From contig JASVEC010000037.1 of assembly GCA_030770535.1 (NCBI GenBank), positions 186,001 to 250,000 of the forward strand: a DNA stretch of 64,000 nucleotides, in the 5' to 3' direction. The notes beneath the pieces are model-generated. The model worked only from the letters and a program-made list of their open reading frames with translations. It did no database searches and was not told the origin of the DNA. Below, piece after piece: positions 33,901-44,836 of the stretch (positions are counted from its first letter, which is position 1; every line of letters begins with the position of its first letter). Both the position numbers and the translations under genes were made by a program. This DNA is from Batkoa obscura. Lineage: Eukaryota; Entomophthoromycota; Entomophthoromycetes; Entomophthorales; Batkoaceae.

Positions 33901-34144
33901 AGATTCGAGCTTTGCACATGGATTGTTTAATTCACAAACTAGTTCAATTGCACCAATCTCATTGAACCAATCAGATCGTTTACAACATATTGATGATCCA
34001 ACACAATCATCCACCTTCCTTACACAAGAACTTGAATCACAATCGTTTTTAAATGATTACCGTAATCAAGGTATGTCATTGTTATCCCAAACCTCTCAGT
34101 TTACGATGGATGAACTCAATTCTCAAGGATTTACTCAGTTTTAA
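30920..34144 (+). CDS. UPF1: UPF1 RNA helicase, core factor of nonsense-mediated decay
   Basis: ATP-dependent 5'-3' RNA helicase that triggers decay of mRNAs with premature stops. Exons 30920-31176, 31222-31479, 31526-31780 and 31831-34144 give 1027 aa. An acidic N-terminus leads into the Cys/His zinc domain (~82-245), which binds UPF2: [52 protein letters not shown]. The helicase core shows the Q region ([10 protein letters not shown]), Walker [20 protein letters not shown], the DEAx box [27 protein letters not shown], and [16 protein letters not shown] with [11 protein letters not shown]. The C-terminal ~150 residues are Ser/Gln rich with many SQ/TQ sites ([29 protein letters not shown]), like the phosphorylated SQ tail of animal UPF1. 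The first three introns are ~45-50 nt. Confidence 0.97.
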
Positions 34145-35767
34145 TTTTTTTTACATGGATTAGGGTTGGTATGGAAAAAGTAGAAATTCATCTTAAAATT
34201 AGAAGGACAATTTTGAAGTTTATTTAAGCTATTGGATAAACTTTAAGATGTAGCTAATTATAAAAGAGAAAATGCTATTATGAGAATCATTTATTATTAT
34301 GTCGAAATTAATAGTGAATTCTATTTCCGCTAACTTTTATAACTAAATCTAATAATTAGATTTGTAGCCAAAAAATAAATTTTTTAGTGTGATACTAAGT
34401 TTTCTATTTTCTAAATTACAGAATAATACTTCTAGTAATTCTATTTCGAAAAATCCTATTTTTCTTTTAAAGAATATATTAGGTTAGTGAAATATTCATT
34501 GAAGTTTGATTTTATATTTATGACTGAAGATTTCTATATTCGTATTTATCGTAAATAATTTTATTTATCCTAATCATATTGAGTTAGTAAAATACTTAGT
34601 GAATCAAGATTTTATTTTCTAACTAAACAGCTTTGTCTTCTAAATATTTGAATTTATACGATGTTTTCGATTGTTTCAAATAAGGGAGAATGAAAAAAAT
34701 TATTATTTCAAATTGAGTTAATGAATAATACAAGTTTTAAACATTATTCTAGTTACTTTAAAAAGGGATAGTATTTTGGATAAAAAAAAGGATAGTAATA
34801 GGCACCTTGTAATTACTTTAAAGCTTAGTCCTTTTTTTTAAAAAAAGATGAAGATGAATTATCATATTGTTGTCATTTTATAAAAGACGCGTGTTTTAAA
34901 TAAATATAAATATTGTTTTAGAATATAGTGTACACAAAAGTTAGCTTAGTTAAACTGAATTAAATAAAATAATGAAGGGATGAAAAAAGGCAAAGCAAGC
35001 TTAAGAAATTTAAAGAAAGTCTCCAAGCAAAAATAAAAAATGCAAAAAATGGCAAAACTAGATATAAAAAAGGGGTGAAAATTCAAATAAAATAAAATTA
35101 AATAAGAAATTAAATACTCAATGTTCTAATTAATTAATTCATTCATTCACATTCAATAAAAATTGTTGTATTCATTAAAATTTAACTTTTTACATTATTT
35201 AATTTTATTGTAGTTAAGCAAAGAAGTTAAAGCTTTCAAGTTTAAATAGAAAAACTTGTTAATTTGATGAAATAATTTCTTTACCCCACCTTCATAATCT
35301 TGGAGAAAAAAAACTAAAATTTTAAGGTGGGTATTATTGTTACGGATGATTTAAATTTTAAATAAAAAACTTAAATTAAGGACTTTGATTGGCTATTAAA
35401 ATAGTTGACTTGTTATTGTTATTATTTAATATGCCACCCAACAAAGTCATGATAAAATAACCTAATGATTTATAAAATGAGATATAACCGAATTTAACTC
35501 CATTAAAAAGGTTAGCTTTCATCTAGAACTTGAATGATTTTTAACTGGTTTATTTATGACTTACCTTGCCTAATATAGCATAAACGATTACCCCTTGTCA
35601 CTAGCTTTAATTTTAATTCAATAGTTAATCCAGCTTTATTTCTTTATCATTTTCAATTTTTAACTCTTCTTTCTTTTATTTATTTCTATCTATCACATTT
35701 TCCTCCATCTCAATTACTCATTATCATAATTGTATAGTTTTATTTTATGTATATATTGTCTGTTTAA
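34145..35767. other. Intergenic, nothing recognised
   Basis: About 1.6 kb of AT-rich DNA. There are weak local similarities (for example around 34480 and 34580), but no confident repeat, RNA or gene. Confidence 0.45.
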
Positions 35768-37099
35768 ATGAGCCATCAAGTTAAAAATAGTATTAATGAA
35801 CTTATACCACCTTATATTAATAGCAGTATACTTAAGAGTATCTTAAATAAACTCAATTTGAATAAAGAAATAAAGACTAATAATAACATCTTGTCCTTAA
35901 TTAATCGGTTCCTTGATGAGTTCCTTTTATTAATAATCAATCACCAATTTTCTATTGAGATTAAGTTCGATCATGAATATATTAAATTATCGCTAGAAAC
36001 AATATTTAAAGAAGATACTCTAATTGATAATGCTATTGAATACGCAGGTTATGGTATTAACTTGAACCATTATCAAGATAATCTATTTTCAAATCATACC
36101 AACTATTTTATCAATTTAAATAATAATGTAAAGAAATCCATCGATGAACGTAGAGTGTTGATAGCTGATAAACTTAATAACCATGGTTTAGGCCTAGAAA
36201 GTACTTCCAATACTAATTTATTTAATAAATTATTTAAAGGCTTTAACAAGTCAAAATTAGATGGAGATGGAAATAGTAGTAACAATGATAGTACTAGGAA
36301 TTCGTCTTGTAGTAATAATAGTAATAAAGTGAGTACCATGAGTACCAATAATGCAGGCATTTATAGCCCAAAGACACTTTATGAAGGATTGAGAAACATG
36401 TGTTTAAACCATGGTGCATTACAAAGGAAGTCCCTTGATAGTAAATGGAAAGTTACTAAATTGAATCAACAATTGATCAATATATCTACTGCCATCTATA
36501 CCTCAAGAATATTAGAGCATATAACTCATTTTATCATTTTAAATAGTATTCAACAATTGAATTTAATGAAGCAAAGCCATGAACTGATGAAAATTCAATT
36601 TGATTTAAATAAATCTTTAAGCTATGAAATCAATTATGAGTTAATAATTCATACCTTTTATCAAGAAGAATCTTTACTCAAATTGTTCAACAAGTTAAAT
36701 ATGAAGCATAAGTTACAAAAACAGCATAATACCACGACTGCAACTCCAACTAATAACAACAGTAATACTAGCAATTTGAACTTAAAAAACAAAACCATTA
36801 TAAACAAACTGAATAATTTTACCACTTCTTCTCCCCTATTAAACTTTAACAACAGTAGTAGTTGCAACTTATCCGAATACAATACAACTAAGAGAGCATC
36901 AAACCCACAAACTCAAGATAAAGAAAGGTACAGCATAGAACCCATAACTAGCGATATTAACTTGAACTTCAACTCATCCAATTCTACTCTGAAAAGCATA
37001 CCGTTTGAAACCGAGCTATTTGATGAAATCTTACGATCTGATGAAACTTTTAAACTTTCTTTAACCCCTTCAAAGCTAAAATTTAATTCTTTTTCTTAA
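35768..37099 (+). CDS. Asn/Ser-rich conserved-type fungal protein of unknown function
   Basis: A 443-aa intronless frame. Three ordered parts are separated by Asn/Ser runs. Residues ~1-105 are helical (SINELIPPYINSSILKSIL, FLDEFLLLIINHQFSI, IEYAGYGINL). A middle helical part (~205-315) holds LYEGLRNMCLNHGALQR and RILEHITHFIILNSIQQLNL. The C-terminus ends with FDEILRSDETFKLSLTPSKL. The last phrase, and a first helix set that resembles a histone-fold-like pattern, remind me of uncharacterised conserved proteins in other fungi, but I cannot name the family. No signal peptide, membrane helix or catalytic motif is seen, so it is probably intracellular. The low-complexity spacers match the AT bias of the genome. 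Confidence 0.75.
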   Translation: MSHQVKNSINELIPPYINSSILKSILNKLNLNKEIKTNNNILSLINRFLDEFLLLIINHQFSIEIKFDHEYIKLSLETIFKEDTLIDNAIEYAGYGINLNHYQDNLFSNHTNYFINLNNNVKKSIDERRVLIADKLNNHGLGLESTSNTNLFNKLFKGFNKSKLDGDGNSSNNDSTRNSSCSNNSNKVSTMSTNNAGIYSPKTLYEGLRNMCLNHGALQRKSLDSKWKVTKLNQQLINISTAIYTSRILEHITHFIILNSIQQLNLMKQSHELMKIQFDLNKSLSYEINYELIIHTFYQEESLLKLFNKLNMKHKLQKQHNTTTATPTNNNSNTSNLNLKNKTIINKLNNFTTSSPLLNFNNSSSCNLSEYNTTKRASNPQTQDKERYSIEPITSDINLNFNSSNSTLKSIPFETELFDEILRSDETFKLSLTPSKLKFNSFS

Positions 37100-37581
37100 T
37101 TCCACATATAGACTCTCTTTTTTCATTTTTACTTCACATCTAGTTGGAGTGGGTGATTATTGTAGCATTTTCATTTTTTATATATACGATTCGATATCTA
37201 GCTTTTTATATATACTATTTTAATTAAATTTTTCTCTTTAAAAATTATTGGCGTTTTTTAATTTTATTAATTTGTGAGTTTCTTATTTTATTGTATTCAT
37301 TCAAGGAATATAAAAATAAATTAGAATCTATTATAGCTCAAATTAAATCTATCAACGTTAATAAATAGACTATTTATGATTATCAATTTTTCTTAATATT
37401 TCAAATAAATATAAGATTGAAAAGCATCTCATGTTAAGAATTGCGATATCTATGACTTCATCATTTTTGAAAATAAACAAAACTGAACTTTGTTTTCTAT
37501 TTTTCTTATGTTTCCCGTATTTTCAAAAAACTTAATACAGTTTGGGTACTATAAAAAAATAAATAATATATTTGTTCAATA

Positions 37582-37682
37582 TATAGGAACGTTTTTGACT
37601 TCATTATTTTTTCCATTTTTAAGCGCTATTTGAATGGAAAAATTATTAGTGAAATTCTTAAAAACAAAAATATATCCCCATA
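37582..37682 (-). mobile_element. MITE family-1 copy H
   Basis: Starts TATAGGAACGTTTTTGACTT, core AAGCGCTATTTGAATGG, ends ATATATCCCCATA. Confidence 0.85.
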
Positions 37683-38487
37683 TGGTCTTTGGGTTTACAT
37701 AAAGATAATAAAACATTAATTGATGTATTACAATTAAATTAAATGAAACGATGTTGCTAGCTGGAGCGTTTCACTTTGTGATATGGCTTTTATATTTATA
37801 AAGGACTAACAAAAATAAGTTATTTGTACTTATATTTTTATTAATTTATGATAAGACATTTCTATAACAATTATTAACAAGCTTATAGCTAATATTGATA
37901 TTTTAAAACATCGTAGTTATATCAATGATTACATGTTACAAATATTTTTCAATACATCTTATATAACATCTCCTAACTTCATAATACAAATAAATATTTC
38001 TGCAATATAGTTTATTTTATAAAACATTTTAAACCAGCTAATAAAGAGGAGGTATAAAAGCATGCCTCACTTTTATAAATCAACATAGCTGATATTAAAG
38101 AAAATTAGCTTTCAACCACTGTAAGTGAAACAAGAACAGTTTTATTAAAGCAAAAAACTACAATAGTATTTATTATAGTAAAATTGACTTATTTAGAAAT
38201 ATTTAACTTTTTTTAGACTTTCATTTATGAAACTATAGCTTATATTTAAAATTTGTAATAAATTGATCCAAGCCAGGGGATATACAAAATATAAAATTGT
38301 CAAAAGTCATAAAAGTAAATAAACTTTATATTCATTGAACCATTAACTTTTTTTAACGGTATAGTTAAATATCGAATCGGGTTCTACTTATCGTTACACT
38401 TAAAAAAGTTTAAATTATAATTATTGAACTAAATTTAAATTATTTTTTCCGAAAGTTTATATAAAATACGATTTTAAATTTAATATA

Positions 38488-38589
38488 TGGGGATGCTTTT
38501 TTTGGCTTCATCACTTTTTCTATTTTTTAAGCGCTATTTGAGTGGAAAAATTATTAATAAAATTCTTAAACACAAAAATACATCCCCAT
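38488..38589 (-). mobile_element. MITE family-1 copy I (well preserved)
   Basis: Starts TGGGGATGCTTTTTTTGGC, core TTTAAGCGCTATTTGAGTGG, ends AATACATCCCCATA. Both terminal repeats are near-perfect, with TA flanks. Confidence 0.92.
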
Positions 38590-39269
38590 ATGGCCTTCTT
38601 AAAATGGGTTGTATATAAAATGTATTAAATGTTATAAAGTAATATGATAATAAAATAATTTATCTATAATTCCCTTATTTATTTATTTTATTTCCATGTT
38701 CCTTTTTTATTGTTCTATTAATTTTGGAAAAAGCTCGAAATTTAATATCCTGATATAAATAAACCTTGGAATATCAAATCAATACATCTTTTTATTCTCT
38801 AATAGGTAGATTTCCACTCTTTTCTTTTCTTTTCAATATTTCAAGTTAGAGTTTAATATATTAATTTTTTTTACATCATATCTCTTGATTTTCATTGTAT
38901 ATTAGTTTTGCTAACAAATTCATTATTTTTAATTGGGTCGATCAATTTACTAAAGTCATACATAATAATATCTCTTACTTATAATAGAATCTACCATTTT
39001 TAATATCTCAAACATTTATTTAAAATTATATCAGCTTGTTTTATGAGTTTTGTAAAAACATGTAACTAAAGAATAGTAATATACTTACAATCACCATTAA
39101 TATAAATTAATTAATGTGGAATTGCGTCTTTCTAAATAAAGCAGCCTATCACTTGACACAATCGAAGTAAGATATCAGCTACTAAATATAGAATGGTTTA
39201 AGTAAAAGTATAAATAAACAAAGATTATTACCATTTTGATCTCTTTGGCTTTTCCTCCTTTTATAAACA

Positions 39270-40169
39270 ATGAGTTATGTCTCAGGATTTAGTGTAGTAG
39301 TAATTGCATTGATTGCGTTATTAGCGATTTTAAATGGGATATTATTATTTTTAGCGATCAAAGTTAAGCCACGCACCAAAGACATCAACTTTATCATAAT
39401 CATATGTTGCTTACAATTTTTAATACCAATTATTGGGTTTAGCAATATGATTAGTTATATTGGTACAGATACTTATCTATTATCCAAACGGTTGGGTTGT
39501 CAAATTTCTGGATTTTTTACAGCTTTAGTGTTTTTTTATCAAGTAATTACAAATTTATGTTTAGCTGTCGAAAGATTATCTCATATTACTAAAAAAGATT
39601 ACTTGAATTATTTTTATTTCCCTACCTTTTTAGCCTCAATATCATTCTTATTGTTACTCTTAGTATCAGCATCTGAAAACTTATTAATAATAAGCGCATC
39701 TGGGATTATATGTATGCCTTCCCCGACACATGGTATTTTACCAGGAATGGCATTTTTCTTATTTTTGTTTTGTATGGTTTCAAGCTCTATTGTTATCTTT
39801 TATTGTTATTTGAAATTGGCAATTTATACCAATAATTTAAGTTCCTTTATTGAAATTGGGCCAGATTCTGCCTATAAAATTAAAAATGATATCAAGAGAG
39901 GCTGGTCTGTGAAATGGGTATCAATCCGTATCTTTTCTATACTGGCTGTTTATGGTACCTGTACCTTCAGTTCCATATTATGTTTAGTGATCGAAGCTTA
40001 CTTTGAAATTAAGTTTGGATTTGGATCAGTAGCTCAATCTAATTTAAATATGGCAGCCATCCTACTATTTATCATTGGGACCATAGCCAGTTTATTGTTA
40101 CTACTGATAATACATTCTGGAATCTCTAAACAAGCTAAAAAAATTTTTAAAGACAAACAAAGCGGTTAA
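39270..40169 (+). CDS. Seven-transmembrane receptor-like protein (rhodopsin-type), diverged member
   Basis: An intronless 299-aa frame with seven hydrophobic helices at about 8-30, 40-62, 78-100, 112-134, 155-182, 215-245 and 255-282. Helix 3 ends in NLCLAVERLSHITK, where ERL stands in for the (D/E)RY G-protein-coupling motif. The Cys in GCQISG before helix 3 and the Cys in IICMPSP of the second outer loop could form the class A disulfide. No signal peptide and a very short N-terminus. It is clearly related to the two minus-strand proteins at 42392 and 44837, sharing PRT(K/R)DI, GCQI, ERLSHI and SIRIFSILAVY-type phrases. No NPxxY in helix 7. Likely a plasma-membrane receptor with an unknown ligand. 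Alternative: another 7TM family with a similar fold. Confidence 0.8.
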   Translation: MSYVSGFSVVVIALIALLAILNGILLFLAIKVKPRTKDINFIIIICCLQFLIPIIGFSNMISYIGTDTYLLSKRLGCQISGFFTALVFFYQVITNLCLAVERLSHITKKDYLNYFYFPTFLASISFLLLLLVSASENLLIISASGIICMPSPTHGILPGMAFFLFLFCMVSSSIVIFYCYLKLAIYTNNLSSFIEIGPDSAYKIKNDIKRGWSVKWVSIRIFSILAVYGTCTFSSILCLVIEAYFEIKFGFGSVAQSNLNMAAILLFIIGTIASLLLLLIIHSGISKQAKKIFKDKQSG

Positions 40170-40753
40170 ACTAATTAATGTTATAAATAAAATGTATTCT
40201 TTTCTTTTGTTAAATAAATTTGTAATAAAATATTTTAGCGATTGTTTATTAAATTTGGTAAAATGAATAAATTGAGAATTATACTAAATTAAAATTTTAG
40301 TAAATTCTTGCTTATAGAAGTGATATAGATAAACCACAAATAAGATTTATAAAGTTAGTCTTCTTGAAAAACACTAACGCCGTAGCAAAAATCTACAAGC
40401 CCATATTTAATAGTTAAAATTGTATAAATTTGTAAAACAAACATAATAGTCTTAATCCTTTAATGAAAAAATTAACTATATAAATTTTAAGGATCTTTAT
40501 AATTCACTATAGTCAATCTAATATCAATTTTGTTATTTAAAAAGTTATTTTAATTGATACTGAATTCATTGTTGATGTTTCCATGACTACTCAAACGAGC
40601 ATTATTATGGCTTTAATGAGGTTTTGCTTGATTTAGATAGCTTGGCCCATTTGATTTAGGTTGTATTATCGTAGGTAGCATTGTTATCATTTCACTTTTC
40701 AAAGAGTTAAAAAAAGGTTGGCTAATATTCCAATCCCTTTTTTGATTTTAATA

Positions 40754-40853
40754 TGGGGTGTTTTTTTGGGTTCATTACTTTTTCCACCTTTTAAGCGCTA
40801 TTTAAGTGGAAAAATTGTTAGTAAAATTCTTAAATACAAAAATACATCCCCAT
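40754..40853 (-). mobile_element. MITE family-1 copy J
   Basis: Starts TGGGGTGTTTTTTTGGG, core TTTTAAGCGCTATTTAAGTGG, ends AATACATCCCCATA. Confidence 0.9.
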
Positions 40854-41155
40854 ATCATCAAGTACCATAAACGCTTTCATAATAGGGGGCATTTTTTACC
40901 AATTATTATTTTTTATACTTTTTAAATTAAAATTAACCAGCCAACTCAACTGTTTAAGTTTGAATGTAAACTAATAATAAATTCTATAGTTAAGTATTTG
41001 TTTTATTATAGAAAATATCATTTGATCTTTATTTTTTATTATAAAATGAGGAATTAGCTAGCACACATCTATGTTTAAATAATTGTACTGGTTAATTTCT
41101 AAATTAAAAAGTAGTAAAAATAGACAATTGATAAACTTCACCATATGGGGATGTA

Positions 41156-41246
41156 TTTTTTTGTTCAAGAATTTTACTAACAATCTTTTCACTCAAATAG
41201 CGCTTAGAAGATGGATAAAATAATGAAACCAAAAAATCATCCTCAT
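41156..41246 (+). mobile_element. MITE family-1 copy K
   Basis: Starts TGGGGATGTATTTTTTTGTT, core CAAATAGCGCTTAGAAGATGG, ends CATCCTCATA. It ends about 70 bp from tRNA-Phe. Confidence 0.88.
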
Positions 41247-41315
41247 ATTTTGTTTAATTACACATTCTTGATGAAAGGTCTCCAAATTATTGAGAAAAAT
41301 AAAATATTGTCTTTA

Positions 41316-41338
41316 TGCGCCCACCGCGGATTGAACGC

Positions 41339-41382
<44 letters not shown>

Positions 41383-41388
41383 AGCCGC
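41316..41388 (-). tRNA. tRNA-Phe (GAA)
   Basis: Minus strand. D-arm GCTCAGTTGGGAGAGC, anticodon stem TCAGA/TCTGA around the loop CTGAAGA (anticodon GAA), T-arm CCGCG-TTCAATC-CGCGG, discriminator A. The acceptor stem GCGGCTA against TGGGCGC has a G4-G69 mismatch and one G-U pair, slightly unusual but not disabling. No intron. Confidence 0.94.
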
Positions 41389-41763
41389 TAATATGCTATT
41401 CATATTTAACTTTATTATATATTTATTTAAAATATTAATCTCTAAATACTTTATAACTTAGTGAAATGAGATCCTAACGATTATAAAAAATATACATACG
41501 AAATTCTTTAATTTGTTTATGGTCGATGATTTAATTATTTGTATAGCTATAATATAAAAGTAGTTTATAGTTTTAGATTAATGCTCTTAGTACCTCTCTT
41601 GTTTTATTTAAAATAAAAACCAAATATTCTCTTAAACTAGTGTTTATTTGTTAAAAAGTAGTAAAGTCAATTGTTAGGGATAAAGTACAAAGTTTTAAAG
41701 AGCCAATGTTTTGTTAGAGATGTTCAACTAAAGGACCAAATTTCTCTTTTATAAGGATTTATA

Positions 41764-41862
41764 TGGGGATGTTTTTGATTTCATTACTTTTCCATTTTTT
41801 AAGTGCTATTTGAGTGGAAAGGTTTTTAGTAAAATCCTTAAAACAAAAAAGTACATCCCTTA
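41764..41862 (-). mobile_element. MITE family-1 copy L
   Basis: Starts TGGGGATGTTTTTGATTTC, core TTAAGTGCTATTTGAGTGG, ends GTACATCCCTTATA. Confidence 0.87.
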
Positions 41863-42020
41863 TATGTTTGCATTAAATTTTTCCAACTTAAAAGTTATTG
41901 AATTTTTTGAAAATGATTTTATTTGATAAAAATTTAAATAGAAAAAGGGCTTATTTAGAACTGAACACAAATTATAGTATTGACAGTAGATGATCTAAAT
42001 CAAAAAAATTGCTACCAGAG

Positions 42021-42062
42021 TTGTTGGAAAAAGTAATGAAGACAAAAAAAACATCCCCATAC
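42021..42062 (+). mobile_element. MITE family-1 half copy M
   Basis: Only the right half is present, from TTGGAAAAAGTAATGAAG to AACATCCCCATA. The left half is missing. Confidence 0.7.
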
Positions 42063-42189
42063 CATATATTGGAAATAAATTAGGAACAGAAATATTTATT
42101 CCGTAGGATACTCAAATTAGCAATGTAGTTTTTTAGAACTTTAGCTCTAGATAACCATGGAGACTGAACATAAGGAGAAAAAACAAATA

Positions 42190-42242
42190 AAATAAAAAAA
42201 TAAAAATAAAAATAAAAATAAAAATAAAAATAAAAATAAAAA
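42190..42242. repeat. (AAAAAT)n microsatellite
   Basis: About eight tandem copies of AAAAAT/ATAAAA downstream of the receptor gene at 42392. Confidence 0.9.
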
Positions 42243-42391
42243 CTATGGATTAGTAAGTTATCTTTAAAATAACTTGAATAATATTTTATAACTATTTCAA
42301 AGGAAATACTAAATATATAATAATAAAGCTAGTAAAAAATCTTACTTTTTGGTATAATTTATTAGCAAGCAAGATAAATACTATATTTTAA

Positions 42392-43303
42392 CTATTTACA
42401 ACATAAAAACCTACTAACCTTATCAACAAAAATTTGCCTTTGCTTGGCTATTCCTGTATGTAAAAACAATAAGATTAGTGAGTTAGTAACACTTCCAGAA
42501 AGGAACAGGAAAATTGCAGTTGAGTTTAAAGTTTTTTGAATTGGGGTACCAAATCCATATTTAAACTCAAAGTAAGTTTCAACTGAAAATAATATAATAG
42601 ATCCAAGGGTGCAAATAATGTAGACGGCTAAAATTGAAAATAGTCGTATGGTTGCCCATTTTAAATTTTGGCTGACTTGAGATATATTGCTTGAGTCTGT
42701 AATTGTTTCAATATTAATTTTTATAAACTTTTTTGCTTGATTGGTTATAAACGCTATTTTAACATAGCAAACAAAAATAGCAATTGAGCTTATAAACATA
42801 CTTATTAAAAAGTGAAAGTAAGTGATTGCTGTTGTCAATGAGTAGGTTGGAGACATTAGACAAATAGCATTAGAAGCACTTGCTATTAATAAATGTTGAG
42901 AAGCTGAAGTGACCAAAAGCGCAAAAAAAGATAAAGCCATAATGGCGATTGGTATATATAATTTTTTTAAATAAGGTTGTTTAGTTATATGTGACAGTCT
43001 CTCAATAGCAAGGATCAAATTCAAAATCACTTCATAATAAAAAACAGTTACAGATAAAAAACCTAAGATTTGGCATCCTACAACTTGATTTAAAGCTTTG
43101 ATCCCAGTTATATAAAAGTAGACGATGTTGGCCCAGCCTATTAACGGTGTTAGATATTCAATACAACAGATTGTTACAATGAATATTATATCCCTTGTTC
43201 TTGGTCGGATTTGTAAAGCAAAAGCTAGTATAAAACTGTTTAAGATGACTAGTGTTCCTGCAATTGCAAATATACAAATAGTAGCTGATGTGTAGCTTGC
43301 CAT
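42392..43303 (-). CDS. Seven-transmembrane receptor-like protein, tandem copy 1
   Basis: An intronless 303-aa frame with seven hydrophobic helices. Helix 1 (~8-30) is followed by the basic turn IRPRTRDI. The conserved Cys sits in GCQILGFLSV before helix 3, and helix 3 ends LILAIERLSHITK (ERL in place of DRY). The second outer loop carries ICLMSPT. Loop 3 is basic and helical (QAKKFIKINIETITDS). Helix 6 holds TIRLFSILAVYIICTL. The tail ends RQIFVDKVSRFLCCK with a CC pair that could be lipidated. It aligns without gaps to the protein at 44837-45748 at roughly four-fifths identity by eye. Differences cluster at the N-terminus and the two predicted outer loops. Likely a plasma-membrane receptor; the ligand is unknown. 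Confidence 0.82.
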   Translation of the reverse strand: MASYTSATICIFAIAGTLVILNSFILAFALQIRPRTRDIIFIVTICCIEYLTPLIGWANIVYFYITGIKALNQVVGCQILGFLSVTVFYYEVILNLILAIERLSHITKQPYLKKLYIPIAIMALSFFALLVTSASQHLLIASASNAICLMSPTYSLTTAITYFHFLISMFISSIAIFVCYVKIAFITNQAKKFIKINIETITDSSNISQVSQNLKWATIRLFSILAVYIICTLGSIILFSVETYFEFKYGFGTPIQKTLNSTAIFLFLSGSVTNSLILLFLHTGIAKQRQIFVDKVSRFLCCK

Positions 43304-44275
43304 TTTTTTAAAGAAAAAATATCAATCAATCGTTCATTTCCTATGATTATATACATTTCATATGGTTTATGAATTCAACCGGTTTATACTTTTAATTTTA
43401 ATAAGATTTTATTATTTTAATTGTTCAAGCATGACTTCCAATTTTGGCAAAATCTATTAAAATTAATAATAGTTTTTTTCAAATCATACAATTAATGTTA
43501 TTAAAATATCAGGTTATAATTTATTTATTTTAGTTACTTAGCAGCTTATTTTAATAGGTTTTCAGATCTAAAAGGCGATAAGTCATTTTATTGCAGTTAC
43601 AAAATAAATCTTATTATCAAAACGAGATTTAATACAATATAAAATAAAGGTATAGTGTTGCTAGATGAAAACAGTAATTTATTGGTAGCTTCCAACTAAT
43701 ATTAGTGATACTTGGTAAGAATCCTCTAAATTATATATTTAAATCATTCATCCTTATTTTTTTATCAACCAAATGTATGCTTTTAAGTTCAAACTTGGTA
43801 AATAGACACAGCGCCTCAGTCGTACAAGTATTAGGATTTAATCTATGGTTTTTAATTCTTGAAGCTTTCAAATTTAATTGATTTTGCCAGAATAAGTAAA
43901 CTGTATTATAATTATAATAAAAACAGAGCTATATTTTACTAATAGATAAAATCTGTTAGTATATGCTGCTAAATTAACACTCTATATCAAAATAAAATTC
44001 TCGCTACAATATGCTACAATATTAATGTAAATTATTTAATAAAGTTAAAAGTTGTAATAAAACAATAAAAGAGTTTACTTTTATTTGGTTTGATAATACA
44101 GAACAATCCAGATCTTGTATTTTTTAACAACCCGTATAAATACTAAAAATTGAAAGTGGCATTTATTAATTAATTGAATTTCTTAAATAGTTTTCTCAAG
44201 CTTTATGAACTTAGCTAATTAATAAAAAAGAATAAAAAAGAATAAAAAAGTAATGTTTATTTCATACTTCAATAT
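42392..44275 (-). repeat. Tandem duplication unit 1 (receptor plus upstream DNA)
   Basis: The receptor gene and about 1 kb of its upstream DNA are repeated at 44837-46665. Shared upstream words include CCAGAATAAGTAAACT, ATCCAGAT, GTGGCATTTA and AAAAAGAATAAAAAA, in the same order. The repeat period is about 2445 bp. Confidence 0.85.
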
Positions 44276-44836
44276 GTCATTAACTCTTTAGCAACAAAAA
44301 TGTTGAACTATTGGTTTTAGTTTTTTATAAAATCAAAGTCTATGAAAGGAATATATAATATAATTCTACTCAAAATAAATCAGATGGATTTGTTAAGTAA
44401 CTCCTTGTAAATTAGTGCCATTTATTTTCAATAGTTGTTGGATGAAATTGTCTAAATATATTATTTTTTGATTTTTTTGATGCCTTAGATGATACTATAT
44501 AAATCATTCTTTTTGTAATGTAAAATAATTTATCTTTGTATAAAAGACGTAAAAAGAACCATGGAAGACAATAAATATGATAGTAAATAAAAGTGAATCT
44601 ATGTTGGTCGTTTTTATTCTTACTTATTTTGTAATTTGTCTAAATATCAACAAAAAACTGAAAAAGCGATCAATATAGATCTAATTTTGCTTGTCATTAT
44701 AAAATATTAAATGAATTATTTTCTTTTAAATTTGTTTGATTATTTTTTTAGTTTAGATGGAGTAGCTATACTAATAATGAAGTTGTACTTTTAAGCTAAA
44801 ATTTAACTAAACCAGACGAACCATTTTATTTGTAAC
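43304..44836. other. Upstream region of tandem copy 1, no gene
   Basis: About 1.5 kb. The part up to about 44275 belongs to the duplication unit. A 10-mer tandem (GAATAAAAAA, three copies) lies near 44228-44255. I see no further gene. Confidence 0.5.

Larger units (their letters stand above)
37100..39269. other. Intergenic with two MITEs
   Basis: About 2.2 kb. Holds MITE copies at 37582-37682 and 38488-38589. Nothing else is supported. Confidence 0.45.
40170..41315. other. Intergenic with two MITEs
   Basis: About 1.15 kb between the receptor gene and tRNA-Phe, with MITE copies at 40754-40853 and 41156-41246. Nothing else is supported. Confidence 0.45.
41389..42391. other. Intergenic with MITEs and a hexamer microsatellite
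   Basis: About 1 kb. Holds MITE copy L (41764-41862), a MITE half (42021-42062) and an (AAAAAT)n tract at 42190-42242. Confidence 0.5.

Noticed and set aside
34450-34640. A loosely repeated ~110-bp motif (ATATT/GTTAGT...GAAT..TTTTATTTT)
   Set aside because: Similarity is too weak to separate from AT-rich background.
36103-36882. Two leucine-rich minus-strand open frames inside the 443-aa gene
   Set aside because: Antisense of Asn/Ser runs gives Leu/Val runs; these are artefacts.
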